Shown here in pieces: positions 26,735-35,353 of a DNA stretch of 64,000 nt. Made by a program: the position numbers and the translations under genes. The stretch is from Alphaproteobacteria bacterium (GTDB taxonomy: Bacteria; Pseudomonadota; Alphaproteobacteria; UBA8366), in contig JANQKC010000025.1 of assembly GCA_028281325.1 (NCBI GenBank), positions 24,782-88,781 of the forward strand, written 5' to 3'. Numbering within the stretch: the first letter of the stretch is position 1; the number at the start of each line of letters is the position of its first letter. The notes beneath the pieces were generated by a model that was not told the origin of the DNA, ran no database searches, and saw only the letters and a program-made list of their open reading frames with translations.

Positions 26735-29134
26735 TCAGTCTTTGCCGTCGAGGGTGCGCAGCATGTCGCTCAGCGTGCCGAGTTTGATCGGCAGGCTCTC
26801 GGCGGTCAGGCCGTGCGGGGCAAGGGCGTCGTTGACGGCGCTGACGACGGCGGCGGGCGACCCCATATACCCGGCTTCGCCCGCGCCCTTTTGGCCGAGC
26901 GGGGTGAGCGGCGAGGGCGTGCAGTGTTCGTCCATCTGCACGTCGGGAATCTCCATCGACGATGGCAACAGATAGTCCATGAAGGTGCCGCTGAGGTGCT
27001 GGCCGGACTCGTCATACTCGAATTTCTCGTACAGCGCCGCGCCGATCCCGTGCGCGATGCCGCCGAGCAGCATCCCCTTCACGATGGCCGGGCTGATGAC
27101 GGTGCCGCAGTCGTGGACGATGAAGTAACGCGGGATCGCGACCTTGCCGGTTCCCGGGTCGACGGTGACCAGCGTGATATGCGTCTCGAAGGAGAAACAG
27201 GGATACATCTGCACCCGGCCGTCGGCGGTCGGCATCGTGCCGCCGTTCGGCACCTGCATGGTGTAGCTGGCTTGCAACCCCGGTTCCATGCCCGGCGGCA
27301 TTAAATGGTATTGCCCATGGCAGATGCGAATCAGTTGCTTCCAGTCGAGTTTGGCCGCGTCGTCGTCCCGCGCGTGGATGGCGCCATCGGCGTAGACGAG
27401 ATCGGCTTCGTCGCGCTCTAGGTTATGCGCCGCGATCGTCATCAGCCGTTCGCGCAGCATCTCCGCCGCCCGCTGCGCCGCGCCGCCCAGCATGATCGCC
27501 ATGCGGCTGGCGACCGGGCTGTTGCCCGGCAGGCTGGAGAGCGAGTCCGAATGCACGACGCGAATGTCCGCCGGATCGATTTCCAGGATCTCGCCGACGA
27601 CGGTGGCGACAAGCGTCTGATGGCCTTGGCCCGAACTCGACGTGCAGATCAAGGCGGTGACGGTGCCGAGCCGGTCGACCTTGACCGTGCAGGATTCCAT
27701 CCAGGTCGTCGTGTCGTTCTTCGGATTGAACAGCGGCTCGAACGCTGCGTTGCCGCCGCCGGGTTCCAGACAGGTCGCCACGCCGATCCCCGCGAGACTG
27801 CCTGAGCCGCGTAGGGTATCGCGCTCGGCGATCAAGGCGTCGTAGTCGGAGAGGGCGCGGGCCTTCGCCTCGACCGTTTGATAGTCGCCGCTGTCGTATT
27901 CGGTGCCGCTGGGGATGGTGTACGGGAACTCCGCCGACTGGATGAAGTTGCGGCGGCGCAGGTCGAGCCGGTCGAGTTTCAGATAATCCGCGACCCGGTC
28001 CATCATCCGTTCGATGGCGACATTGGTCGGGGCCTGCCCGAACCCACGAACGGCGACCTGTCCGGTCTTGTTGGTGCAGACCGAAATCGCTTCATACGCG
28101 ACGCTGCCGATCTTGTACGGTCCGACGATGGACCCCACCGGCTTACCGAGTTGCAGCGGCGCGCGGCCGGGATAGGCGCCGCAATCGTCGAGCGCGCGCA
28201 TCCGCATCGACCGCACGGTGCCGTCGCCGTCGAAGGCGACGTCCACGTCGAAGATGCGGTCGGGACCGTGGGCATCGCCGCCGGACATGTTCTCCAGCCG
28301 GTCTTCCAGCAACCGCACCGGACAGCCGAGCTTGCGCGCCAGATAGCCGGTCAGCACCGCATGCTTCAACCCGCGCTTCACGCCGTAGCTGCCGCCGACA
28401 TCGACGTCGTAATGCACGCGGATCTGGTTGCCGGGGAGGCGCAACGCTTCGGCGATCTGGTCCGCGTATTTCGGCATCTGGACGGATGCCCAGACGTCGA
28501 GCATTTCCTGTCCCGGATCCCAGTGGGATACCACGCCGAAGGTCTCGATCGGGACGGTCGAGTTGCGGCCCCATTTGACCCGGAAATTCAGGCTGTGATC
28601 TGCGGCAGCAAAATCGTCATCGACGCCGCCCCAGACGAACTTACGATGAAACAGGATGTTATCGCCGTGATCCGGGTGGACCAGCAACTCGGCCGAGGCG
28701 AAAGCGTCTTCCGGGTCGACGACCGCGGGCAGGACCTCGTAGTCGACCTCGATCAACTCGATGGCATCTTCCGCGATATAGCGGTTGTCGGCCACGACCG
28801 CGGCGACCCATTCCCCGGCGTAGCGCACCACGTTCTGCGCCAGCGGCCGCCAGATGATGTTGGGCGCCTCGACGCCATGCTGTAGCGAGTTCGTCGCCTC
28901 GGCCAGTTCGTCGCCGGTCAGCACCGCGTACACGCCGTCCAGCGCGAGGGCCGCGCGCGCATCGATGGATACGATGCGGGCGCTCGCATGCGGGCTGGTC
29001 AGCAGCGCCACATGCTTCAGGTCTGGAACGCGAATGTCGGCCACATAGCGGCCGAGCCCCGCGATGAAGCGCCGGTCTTCCTTGGTGCGCCGGTTCCGGC
29101 CGACGAAACGGCCCGCGCCTGCCCGATCGGTCAT
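26735..29134 (-). CDS. Molybdenum hydroxylase (xanthine dehydrogenase family), large Mo-pterin subunit
   Basis: A 799-residue catalytic subunit starting at 29134, where it overlaps the 2Fe-2S gene by ATGA. An in-frame extension upstream to 29491 is only a shadow of that gene. It shows Mo-cofactor motifs (GGSYGVKRG near 250, VRGFGQAPTN near 350, SSGQGHQT near 500) and the catalytic Glu in QKGAGEAGYMGSP near 755. The AYRCSF loop of CO dehydrogenase is absent, so it is a hydroxylase or aldehyde oxidase type. It works with the FAD and FeS subunits in the cytoplasm. The aromatic or heterocyclic substrate is unassigned. Confidence 0.9.
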   Translation of the reverse strand: MTDRAGAGRFVGRNRRTKEDRRFIAGLGRYVADIRVPDLKHVALLTSPHASARIVSIDARAALALDGVYAVLTGDELAEATNSLQHGVEAPNIIWRPLAQNVVRYAGEWVAAVVADNRYIAEDAIELIEVDYEVLPAVVDPEDAFASAELLVHPDHGDNILFHRKFVWGGVDDDFAAADHSLNFRVKWGRNSTVPIETFGVVSHWDPGQEMLDVWASVQMPKYADQIAEALRLPGNQIRVHYDVDVGGSYGVKRGLKHAVLTGYLARKLGCPVRLLEDRLENMSGGDAHGPDRIFDVDVAFDGDGTVRSMRMRALDDCGAYPGRAPLQLGKPVGSIVGPYKIGSVAYEAISVCTNKTGQVAVRGFGQAPTNVAIERMMDRVADYLKLDRLDLRRRNFIQSAEFPYTIPSGTEYDSGDYQTVEAKARALSDYDALIAERDTLRGSGSLAGIGVATCLEPGGGNAAFEPLFNPKNDTTTWMESCTVKVDRLGTVTALICTSSSGQGHQTLVATVVGEILEIDPADIRVVHSDSLSSLPGNSPVASRMAIMLGGAAQRAAEMLRERLMTIAAHNLERDEADLVYADGAIHARDDDAAKLDWKQLIRICHGQYHLMPPGMEPGLQASYTMQVPNGGTMPTADGRVQMYPCFSFETHITLVTVDPGTGKVAIPRYFIVHDCGTVISPAIVKGMLLGGIAHGIGAALYEKFEYDESGQHLSGTFMDYLLPSSMEIPDVQMDEHCTPSPLTPLGQKGAGEAGYMGSPAAVVSAVNDALAPHGLTAESLPIKLGTLSDMLRTLDGKD

Positions 29135-29640
29135 CGTGCCGCCTTTCCGGTGCGTTGGTTCAGCCGGTCGGCGGCAAGTTCGATGGCCTCGATGATCTGG
29201 CCGTAGCCTGTGCAGCGGCAAAGGTTGCCGCTGATCGCCTCGCGGATGTCCTCGCGCGACGGGTCCGGGTTGCGTTGCAGCAAGGCTTGCGCGGCGATCA
29301 GCATGCCCGGCGTGCAGTAGCCGCATTGCAAGGCGTGGGTTTCCCAAAAGCAATCCTGCACGAGGCTGAGGCTGCCGTCCGGGTCGGACAGCCCTTCGAC
29401 CGTGGTCAGCCGTTCGCCGTTCGCCTGGACCGCCAGCATCAGGCAAGACCGGATCGGAACGTCGTTGAGAAGGACCGAGCACGCGCCGCAAACGCCATGC
29501 TCACATCCGGTATGGGTGCCGGTGAGATCGAGTTCGTCGCGCAGGAAGTCGAGCAGCGTCATGCGGGGCTCGACGTCGGCGGTGATTTGTGCGCCGTTGA
29601 TCGTCATCGACACGGTCGTTTTGGGGCGGGAGTCAGTCAT
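29131..29640 (-). CDS. Molybdenum hydroxylase, [2Fe-2S] small subunit
   Basis: A 169-residue protein with both FeS clusters. The plant-ferredoxin-type cluster uses C46, C51, C54 and C66 (GCEHGVCGACSV). The helical-domain cluster uses C106, C109, C141 and C143 (CGYCTPGM, NLCRCTGY). It carries electrons between the Mo subunit and FAD subunit. It overlaps the FAD gene by 8 bp and the Mo gene by 4 bp, giving a coupled M-S-L operon. Confidence 0.93.
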   Translation of the reverse strand: MTDSRPKTTVSMTINGAQITADVEPRMTLLDFLRDELDLTGTHTGCEHGVCGACSVLLNDVPIRSCLMLAVQANGERLTTVEGLSDPDGSLSLVQDCFWETHALQCGYCTPGMLIAAQALLQRNPDPSREDIREAISGNLCRCTGYGQIIEAIELAADRLNQRTGKAAR

Positions 29641-30514
29641 CGGCGGCTGCGTCCTCCGTGGCCTCCAGGATGGCGCGTTTCACCAGGGTTTTCGCGATAT
29701 GGATGCGCGCCGTACCGGAAGCGTGCAGGTCGGCTTCCGGTTCCAGAACGCTTTCGAGCGAGGGCAGCAGAGGATCGACAACGGCCGCCGTCGGTTCTTG
29801 GCCGACCAGCCCGTCCTCGACGGCCGTAAGCCGGATCGGTGCGGGCGTTGCGTTTGCGACCGCAACCGCGGCGCGGCGACAGATGCCATCGTCGTCGATC
29901 GCGACCTGGGCGGCGGCGGCGACGATCGCGAAATCGCTCTGCCGCGAGCTGACTTCTTGAAATCCGGTGCCGACGCGACCGTCGGCGGCCCAGATCGGGA
30001 AGGAAACCGCGGTGAGGATTTCATTCTCCTCTCTTGCGGTCGTCATGGGGCCGAGGATGAAATCGGACGCCGCGAGATCGCGCTGTCCTTGCGCGCTCGT
30101 CAGGGTGATCTTTGCGCCCAACGTCACGGCGGTCAGGCATATCTCCGCCGACGGGTCTGCGTGCGCCAAGCTTCCGCCGATGGTGCCACGGTTGCGCGTC
30201 TGGTCATGCCCGACGAAACGCAGCGCCTTCCTCAGGAGGGGAAGCCGCCCGGAAACGACCGGTGATGTTTCGGCATCGGTTTGGCGTGTGCACGCGCCGA
30301 TCGTGACGCCGCCGTCTTGTTCGACGACGCCGCTCAACGTCTCGATCTTGTTGATGTCGATAACCAATCCGGGCCGGACCAACCGCATCGCCAACATCGG
30401 CATCAACGACTGTCCCCCCGCGATGATCTGCGGGTCGTCCGCCGCGCGCGATAGATGCTCGCAGGCCTCGTCGAGGCTGGACGGCTGGACAAAGTCGAAG
30501 GCGGCGGCCTTCAT
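29633..30514 (-). CDS. Molybdenum hydroxylase, FAD-binding medium subunit
   Basis: A 293-residue CoxM/XdhB-type flavoprotein. FAD loops are IIAGGQSLMPML near residue 35 and NRGTIGGSLAHADPSAE near 108; a C-terminal CO_deh_flav_C domain follows. GGGAG is about 8 nt before the ATG at 30514. It is the first gene of the four-gene operon (FAD, FeS, Mo, amidohydrolase). Its promoter region is shared with a divergent TauD-type gene 133 bp away, suggesting a joint pathway. Confidence 0.9.
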   Translation of the reverse strand: MKAAAFDFVQPSSLDEACEHLSRAADDPQIIAGGQSLMPMLAMRLVRPGLVIDINKIETLSGVVEQDGGVTIGACTRQTDAETSPVVSGRLPLLRKALRFVGHDQTRNRGTIGGSLAHADPSAEICLTAVTLGAKITLTSAQGQRDLAASDFILGPMTTAREENEILTAVSFPIWAADGRVGTGFQEVSSRQSDFAIVAAAAQVAIDDDGICRRAAVAVANATPAPIRLTAVEDGLVGQEPTAAVVDPLLPSLESVLEPEADLHASGTARIHIAKTLVKRAILEATEDAAADD

Positions 30515-30647
30515 CGGTCACACTCCCAAGGATTGCCGGATCGCATAGAGGGGCTTCTGCAGGCGAGAACTTTCCCATTATACTATTGTGTGTTCGGTCA
30601 CCAACAGTCCTACCCTGTCCTTTGCAACCGTAGAGGCGAACCGACTC

Positions 30648-31718
30648 ATGACACAGCAGCATCACGTACCCGCCAAGCCTTTCGAATCCGTCCAGGATCC
30701 GGCGGGATGGACCGCGTCGGACATGGCGGCGAGCGGCGAATTTCTTTTCCATCTTGATCCGGCGCATATCGTGGAATTGGATGCGGCCGTCAGGGCGCTG
30801 CAGGATAACGCCACGCCGATCATGGAGATCACACGAGAGCGGTTTCCGTTGGATACCTTGGCTGACGCATTGCGGACGGTCCGGTCGGACATCACCGACG
30901 GGCGCGGATTCGTGCAAATCCGCGGATTTCCGGTCGATCGGTATACCAACGAACAATCGGCGATCGCTTTCTGGGGCATCGGCATGCATCTTGGCGACGG
31001 TGTTTTCTCCCAGAACAAGAAGGGCCATGTGCTTGGCCATATCACCGATATCGGTGAGACTGTTCACAACCGGAGCCAGCGCGGACCGTATTCCAGCGAC
31101 ACGATCCCGTACCATGTCGACTGTTGCGACATCGTCGGGCTGTTGTGTCTGCACACCGCGCGATCCGGGGGCGAAAGCAGCCTGGCCAGTTCGGTGACGG
31201 TCCATAACGAAATGCTCCAACGGCGGCCCGATCTGGTGCGGGTGCTGGCGGAACCCTACTACCGCGACCGGCGGGACGAGGTGCCGTCCGGCATGCCCCC
31301 TTGGTACAGTTTGGCCGTGTTCCACTATCACCAGGGATATCTCAGCACCAGCATCGAACCGACCTATATGGGATCGGCGCACCGGTTGGACGGAATCCCG
31401 GAGATGAGCCCGGAACAGAAGGAAGCGCTCGCTTTGGTACAGGAGATTGCGGACGAGCAGCGGCTTGATATCGCTTTCGAGCCGGGCGATATGCAGTTCA
31501 TCAACAATTACGTCATCATGCACACGCGGCAGGGGTTCGACGACGACCCGGACCCGGCGCGTCGCCGTCACCTGCTGCGGCTTTGGCTTAAGAACAAGGG
31601 AAACCGGCCCTTGCCGGAAGCGTATTTCGCGCGCCACGGGGAGCCGAACGAGGTGGATTGGCCCGGCGGCATCGTCGGTCCCGATACGGTGCTGAATGCG
31701 CCGCTGACGCCGCGCTGA
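30648..31718 (+). CDS. TauD/TfdA-type Fe(II)/2-oxoglutarate dioxygenase, copy 1
   Basis: A 356-residue oxygenase starting at 30648 with AGAGG upstream. The iron triad is visible: H156-x-D158 in YHVDCCD and distal H292 in MHTRQ. The 2-oxoglutarate Arg is in RRRHLLRLWL near 307-311. It couples oxidation of an organic substrate to decarboxylation of 2-oxoglutarate. It is one of four relatives in this window and is closest to the copies at 34262 and 55655 (shared RSGG segment and C-terminal RLWL ending). It is divergent from the molybdenum hydroxylase operon and probably serves the same catabolic route. Confidence 0.87.
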   Translation: MTQQHHVPAKPFESVQDPAGWTASDMAASGEFLFHLDPAHIVELDAAVRALQDNATPIMEITRERFPLDTLADALRTVRSDITDGRGFVQIRGFPVDRYTNEQSAIAFWGIGMHLGDGVFSQNKKGHVLGHITDIGETVHNRSQRGPYSSDTIPYHVDCCDIVGLLCLHTARSGGESSLASSVTVHNEMLQRRPDLVRVLAEPYYRDRRDEVPSGMPPWYSLAVFHYHQGYLSTSIEPTYMGSAHRLDGIPEMSPEQKEALALVQEIADEQRLDIAFEPGDMQFINNYVIMHTRQGFDDDPDPARRRHLLRLWLKNKGNRPLPEAYFARHGEPNEVDWPGGIVGPDTVLNAPLTPR

Positions 31719-31732
31719 GGATAACCTGGCGT

Positions 31733-32545
31733 CTAACCGCCCTTGTTGGCTTTCTCGGCCTCGTCCCAATTGAACAGAAGCGGCTGTTTGTCGAGAAACC
31801 GGCCGACGGCGTCCGCATGAAACTGGGAGTCATACGCGACCGCCTGGCCGAACGCTTCGAGTTCGCCGAGGCCACGGAAGTCCTGGTTGAAGGACTGGTT
31901 GAGAATGTTTTTCGAGATGCCGATGGCGTCGCGTGACGAATGGCGGAACCGCTCGGCGAGCTTGACGGCTTCGTCCATCAGTCGGTCGGGTTCGTAAATC
32001 TCGTAGACGATGCCCAAATCCTTGGCCTCTTCGGGGCCGAAGGAGCGGGCCGAGAAGATCAGCTCTTTCGCCTTTTGCAGGCCGACGATGCGCGGCAATA
32101 GGAATAAACCGCCGACGTCGGGCACCAATCCGATCCGCCCGAACACCTCGCAGAACCGTGCCCGGGTCGAGGCCAGGACAAAGTCGCCAGCCAGCGCGAT
32201 ATTCATGCCCGCGCCGTAGGCCGCGCCATCCACCGCGGTGATCACCGGCAGTTCCAGGCTGACCAGTTCGTAGAGCCAGACATAGATATTCTGGATGCGG
32301 CGGCGTGTTTCCGCTGGCGTGGCTTTATCCTCGGATAGCCCTTGCAGGTCACCGCCCGCGCAGAACGCGCCGCCGGCGCCGGTGATGATCGCGGCGAAAA
32401 GCGATTTATCGTTCCGCATTTCAAGGACTACCCGAGAGAGTTCGTCGCGCATGGTTATATCAAGCGCGTTCCGCTTGTCCGGCCGGTTCATCGTGACATA
32501 GGCAATTCCGTCGCGGGTCTCGTAGGTAAGCGACTCGAAATTCAT
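31733..32545 (-). CDS. Enoyl-CoA hydratase/isomerase family protein
   Basis: A 270-residue crotonase. Start ATG at 32545 follows a GGGGGG leader; upstream in-frame sequence is not crotonase-like. Oxyanion-hole segments are GGAFCAGGDLQG near 65 and GAAYGAGMNIALAGD near 110-125. Glu in ARFCEVFGRIGLVPD (near 135) is at a usual catalytic position. It hydrates or isomerises acyl-CoA esters. It converges with TauD copy 1 (14-bp gap). It could supply the CoA-ester branch of the region together with the CoA-transferase at 35354. Confidence 0.88.
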   Translation of the reverse strand: MNFESLTYETRDGIAYVTMNRPDKRNALDITMRDELSRVVLEMRNDKSLFAAIITGAGGAFCAGGDLQGLSEDKATPAETRRRIQNIYVWLYELVSLELPVITAVDGAAYGAGMNIALAGDFVLASTRARFCEVFGRIGLVPDVGGLFLLPRIVGLQKAKELIFSARSFGPEEAKDLGIVYEIYEPDRLMDEAVKLAERFRHSSRDAIGISKNILNQSFNQDFRGLGELEAFGQAVAYDSQFHADAVGRFLDKQPLLFNWDEAEKANKGG

Positions 32546-32687
32546 AAGGGCCCCCCGGTTGTCTATTGGATCGATACGGATCGCGCCGAGCGCGATGCGG
32601 CGCACGATATCATGGGAAGCCTTCGAGATAGAAACAGAAGAGGGAGCAACTCGGTTTCCGAGCACTCTTCTTATGCCGCACGCAATC

Positions 32688-32714
32688 GAAAACGGCCGCC
32701 ACAAGGGCGGCCGT
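32688..32714 (-). terminator. Terminator of the first Arg-rich secreted-protein gene
   Basis: Perfect 9-bp stem ACGGCCGCC / GGCGGCCGT (32692-32700 and 32706-32714, loop ACAAG). On the minus strand it is followed by TTTTC. It is nearly the same hairpin as at 33422-33449 behind the paralogue. Confidence 0.75.
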
Positions 32715-32752
32715 CCGTCGATAGGATCTTCAGTAACAGAACATGGAACGGT

Positions 32753-33214
32753 CTAATCGTCGCTTCGCGGCGGTGCCCCGCCGCTATCGTCCCCGCCGCC
32801 GCCGGAGATGCCGCCCGCTTGGTTGAGCCAGAACGACCGGCGCGCCTCGCGGCACGACGCCCGTGAGCCGCCTCTGGCGCGGCAATCGTCGAAAATGTTA
32901 CGCGCCTGTCCGCGAAGATCACGCATTTCACGATGCGCTTCACGGAAGCAAACGCGCCGGTTCGGCTTTTCGGCAATCGCGCGGCAGGTTTCCCGCAAAT
33001 CACTTCGGATGGACCGTCGTGCGTTGCGCGCCTCGTCGCGGGAAATGGCGGCAACCGTGATGACCGTCGCGTGGGACGGCGCCGCAGCGGCGACGGTCAT
33101 ACCCTCAACGGCTTTGGCGGTACCCGTCGTCGGCGCGAGCATCGTCGCCGTGAACAGCGCAGCCGCCACCGATAGCGCGGCCTTGGGGGGAAGGCGGAAT
33201 AAACTCAAACGCAT
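32753..33214 (-). CDS. Secreted Arg/Ala-rich protein, paralogue A
   Basis: A 153-residue protein with GGGAGAG about 8 nt before the ATG. Residues 1-35 are a signal peptide. Residues about 58-128 are rich in Arg, Ala, Asp and Glu and look helical, with four Cys (about positions 77, 88, 110, 120) that could form two disulfides. The Gly-rich tail ends APPRSDD. The next minus-strand gene upstream ends VPPRSDD and has the same leader type and terminator hairpin, so the two are duplicates. I do not recognise a described family. Parallel TTAA-type direct repeats lie about 95-130 bp upstream of each. Confidence 0.75.
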   Translation of the reverse strand: MRLSLFRLPPKAALSVAAALFTATMLAPTTGTAKAVEGMTVAAAAPSHATVITVAAISRDEARNARRSIRSDLRETCRAIAEKPNRRVCFREAHREMRDLRGQARNIFDDCRARGGSRASCREARRSFWLNQAGGISGGGGDDSGGAPPRSDD

Positions 33215-33308
33215 GGTGTCGTCTCTCCCTTTGTTGCAGTCCCACCCCGTTGCGCGGGCCCGGAAATGCGGGTTGCACAGGACTGTGGAAGGAGCGTGGC
33301 AGGCAAGT

Positions 33309-33345
33309 CTTAATGCGCCGTTAATTCTTCCTAAAATGCGTTAAG
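33309..33345. promoter_or_regulatory. TTAA-type direct repeats upstream of paralogue A
   Basis: Hexamers on the plus strand: CTTAAT (33309), GTTAAT (33320), CTAAAA (33331), GTTAAG (33340), spaced 11, 11 and 9 bp. The first two match the YTTAAK-N5-YTTAAK pattern known for PmrA/PhoP-class OmpR regulators. The block is 95-131 bp upstream of the gene. Confidence 0.5.
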
Positions 33346-33421
33346 ATATTTGCCTAAACTGTTATAATAATTACAAATTTTTGAGAAAGCGACTTATGGC
33401 AACAACGAGGGCTGGGAATCG

Positions 33422-33449
33422 AAAAACGGCCGCCCGAAGGCGGCCGTTT
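33422..33449 (-). terminator. Terminator of the second Arg-rich secreted-protein gene
   Basis: Perfect 11-bp stem AAACGGCCGCC / GGCGGCCGTTT with a CGAA loop (33424-33434 and 33439-33449). On the minus strand it ends in a T run. It shares stem sequence with the terminator at 32688. Confidence 0.8.
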
Positions 33450-33475
33450 AACCGTTAGCGTTGTGCGTGACCGGG

Positions 33476-34072
33476 TCAGTCGTCGCTGCGCGGCGGCACG
33501 CCCGTGTCGCCACCGGGGTCGGTATCCCCGCCGCCGCCAAGGGCTTCGCGAAGCCGGTCACGGGCTTCGTCCCGGGCATTCCTGTAGTCCTCCCGCGCAT
33601 CGCCGCGCGCTTCCCGGAACTGATTGCGGGCCTGTTGCCGGGCGTCCCGCAATTGGTCGCGCGCGTTCCGAACCTGGTCCCGGAATGCTTCGCGGGCGCT
33701 TCGCGGATCGTCCCGCCGGCCGTCCCGGAAAGAACGACGCGCATCGCGAACCGACCGGCGGAAATCCCGTGCCGCACTCCGGGCGGCCTGACGACGGTCG
33801 CGTTGCGCATCGCGGGTGGCCCGCCGGAAATCTCGGCGTGCGTTCCGCCGTTCCCGTTGGAACTGCCGGCGCGCCTGTCGACGGTCCCGTGGCGAGAGCA
33901 CGGCCACTTGGACCGCGTCGACCGGGCTTGCCGTTGCGACCTTCATTTGCGGTTCGATACCGCTAACGGCCTTCGCGTCGGCATGTCCGGGTGTCACAAA
34001 TGCTGCCGCGAATAATGCCGCGGCGGCGATGGCCGCCCGTGTCGGCGACCCTCCCGATGTTGAAGTACGCAT
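33476..34072 (-). CDS. Secreted Arg/Asp-rich heptad-like protein, paralogue B
   Basis: A 198-residue protein. Residues 1-33 are a signal peptide. Residues about 60-178 are an extremely Arg-rich helix with recurring RRDFRRA / RDARRSFRDG / RDQLRDARQQA units, a charged coiled-coil-like pattern. The tail is GGGGDTDPGGDTG then VPPRSDD. It has no Cys in the mature part, unlike paralogue A. GGGAGAG precedes the ATG as in paralogue A. Such a basic helix in the periplasm could bind polyanions (LPS, DNA, polyphosphate), which is speculation. It is followed by its own terminator. Confidence 0.75.
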   Translation of the reverse strand: MRTSTSGGSPTRAAIAAAALFAAAFVTPGHADAKAVSGIEPQMKVATASPVDAVQVAVLSPRDRRQARRQFQRERRNARRDFRRATRDAQRDRRQAARSAARDFRRSVRDARRSFRDGRRDDPRSAREAFRDQVRNARDQLRDARQQARNQFREARGDAREDYRNARDEARDRLREALGGGGDTDPGGDTGVPPRSDD

Positions 34073-34167
34073 GATGCAATCTCTCCCTCATTGCACTGTC
34101 CCCATACCGGTGCGCGATCAACGCGCCGGCCTACAACTGGTCAGTGAGGTGAGCGTTGCACCCAATT

Positions 34168-34205
34168 CTTAATGAAGTGTTAGCATCTCCTAACGCTGTC
34201 TTAAT
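34168..34205. promoter_or_regulatory. TTAA-type direct repeats upstream of paralogue B
   Basis: Hexamers CTTAAT (34168), GTTAGC (34179), CTAACG (34190), CTTAAT (34200), spaced 11, 11 and 10 bp, about 96-133 bp upstream of the gene. The layout copies that at 33309-33345 almost position for position. Confidence 0.5.
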
Positions 34206-34261
34206 TCTCATAACCGTCGGAATTCAAAAAGAAATTCTTCAGGAATATGATGCTAAACGGA

Positions 34262-35350
34262 TCAGACGGGGGTCAGCGGCGCGTTCAGTCGCACGCCGGG
34301 CGTCATGATGCCGCCGCGGTTGCCCGGTTCGACGCCGCCGTAGCGGGCCGCGAACCAGGACGGCAGGGGACGGCCGTCGGGCGGGCACAACCACAATCGT
34401 AGTAGATGCCGTTTGCGGTTGGGTTCTTCCCAATCCACATAGTCGGTTCGATCATGCAGAATTTGGTGGTTGTGCAGGAATTGCAGGTCGCCCGGCTCGA
34501 AATCCATGTTGAGATGAACCTCGTCCTCTTCGGCGATCGCGTCGAATAGGTCTAATGCCTCGATCTGCCGTTCGGTCAGCGGGTCTACGTCGTCGAAGCG
34601 TTGGGCGGATTCGATATAACGGCGGATGTAGTAGCAGGTCAGCCGCCCTTCGAACCAACTCATGATAGGGACGGTGAAATACGGGTCCATTCCCGCCGGC
34701 ACCTCGCCCCGCCGGTCCACCTTGAAGGGCTGGAACAGTTCCGACGTGAGATCCGGATCGCGGGACAGCATCTCGTTAAAGAGCGTCGTCGAGCTGATGA
34801 TACTGCTGAGGCCGCCGCTGCGTGCTTTCTTCAGGCACATCAGCCCGACGATATCGCAGGAATCGGCGTGATAGAATTGCCGCCGGTGGGTCTGATAGGT
34901 TCGGGCGTTCGGGTCGTCGACGTCGTATCCAAGGTCCCGGACGTGGCCCAGTACGTGACCCTTGCCGTTTTGCGAGACCGCCTTGCCGAGATAGCTGCCC
35001 AAGCCCCAGAAGATCGTGGCGGCATCGGCAACCGGTCGATCTTCCATCGAGATGCCGCGGATCAGAACGAAGCCGCGCCCGGACAGCAGTTCCCGCCGGA
35101 TGCCGTCCAGGGCGGTGCCAAGGGTTGGGAGTCGGAAGGTCTCCCGCGTCACCTGGATCAAATCGGTTTCTTGCTGGCGGAATGCGGCAAGCGCGGCTTC
35201 GATCTCCGCAAGTTCGTCGGCATTGAGCCGGTAAATCCAAGGCGTGTCCTTCGCAAAGTCGCGACCGTACCAGGCGGCGGGGCCGGTGATGGGCCCGGGC
35301 GGCAGGGGATTCGGGGCGGCGGCGTTCGGTTGCGATGCGGTGTGGGCCAT
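34262..35350 (-). CDS. TauD/TfdA-type Fe(II)/2-oxoglutarate dioxygenase, copy 2
   Basis: A 362-residue enzyme with iron ligands H161 and D163 (FYHADSCD), distal His in ILHDRTDY near 313 and the 2-oxoglutarate Arg in RKRHLLRLWL. The N-terminal GPAAWYGRDFAKDTPWIY is shared in form with copy 4 (GPAAWRGQTLLDDTRWI), so these are real paralogues. It starts 3 bp after the CoA-transferase stop on the same strand, giving an operon of 38-residue ORF, CoA-transferase and dioxygenase. The substrate is unknown; a carboxylate handled as its CoA ester before or after hydroxylation would fit. Confidence 0.87.
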   Translation of the reverse strand: MAHTASQPNAAAPNPLPPGPITGPAAWYGRDFAKDTPWIYRLNADELAEIEAALAAFRQQETDLIQVTRETFRLPTLGTALDGIRRELLSGRGFVLIRGISMEDRPVADAATIFWGLGSYLGKAVSQNGKGHVLGHVRDLGYDVDDPNARTYQTHRRQFYHADSCDIVGLMCLKKARSGGLSSIISSTTLFNEMLSRDPDLTSELFQPFKVDRRGEVPAGMDPYFTVPIMSWFEGRLTCYYIRRYIESAQRFDDVDPLTERQIEALDLFDAIAEEDEVHLNMDFEPGDLQFLHNHQILHDRTDYVDWEEPNRKRHLLRLWLCPPDGRPLPSWFAARYGGVEPGNRGGIMTPGVRLNAPLTPV

Positions 35351-35353
35351 GTT

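Noticed and set aside
26735..29134. CO dehydrogenase large subunit
   Set aside because: The AYRCSF active-site loop of form I CO dehydrogenase is absent; VRGFGQAP is the hydroxylase-type sequence.
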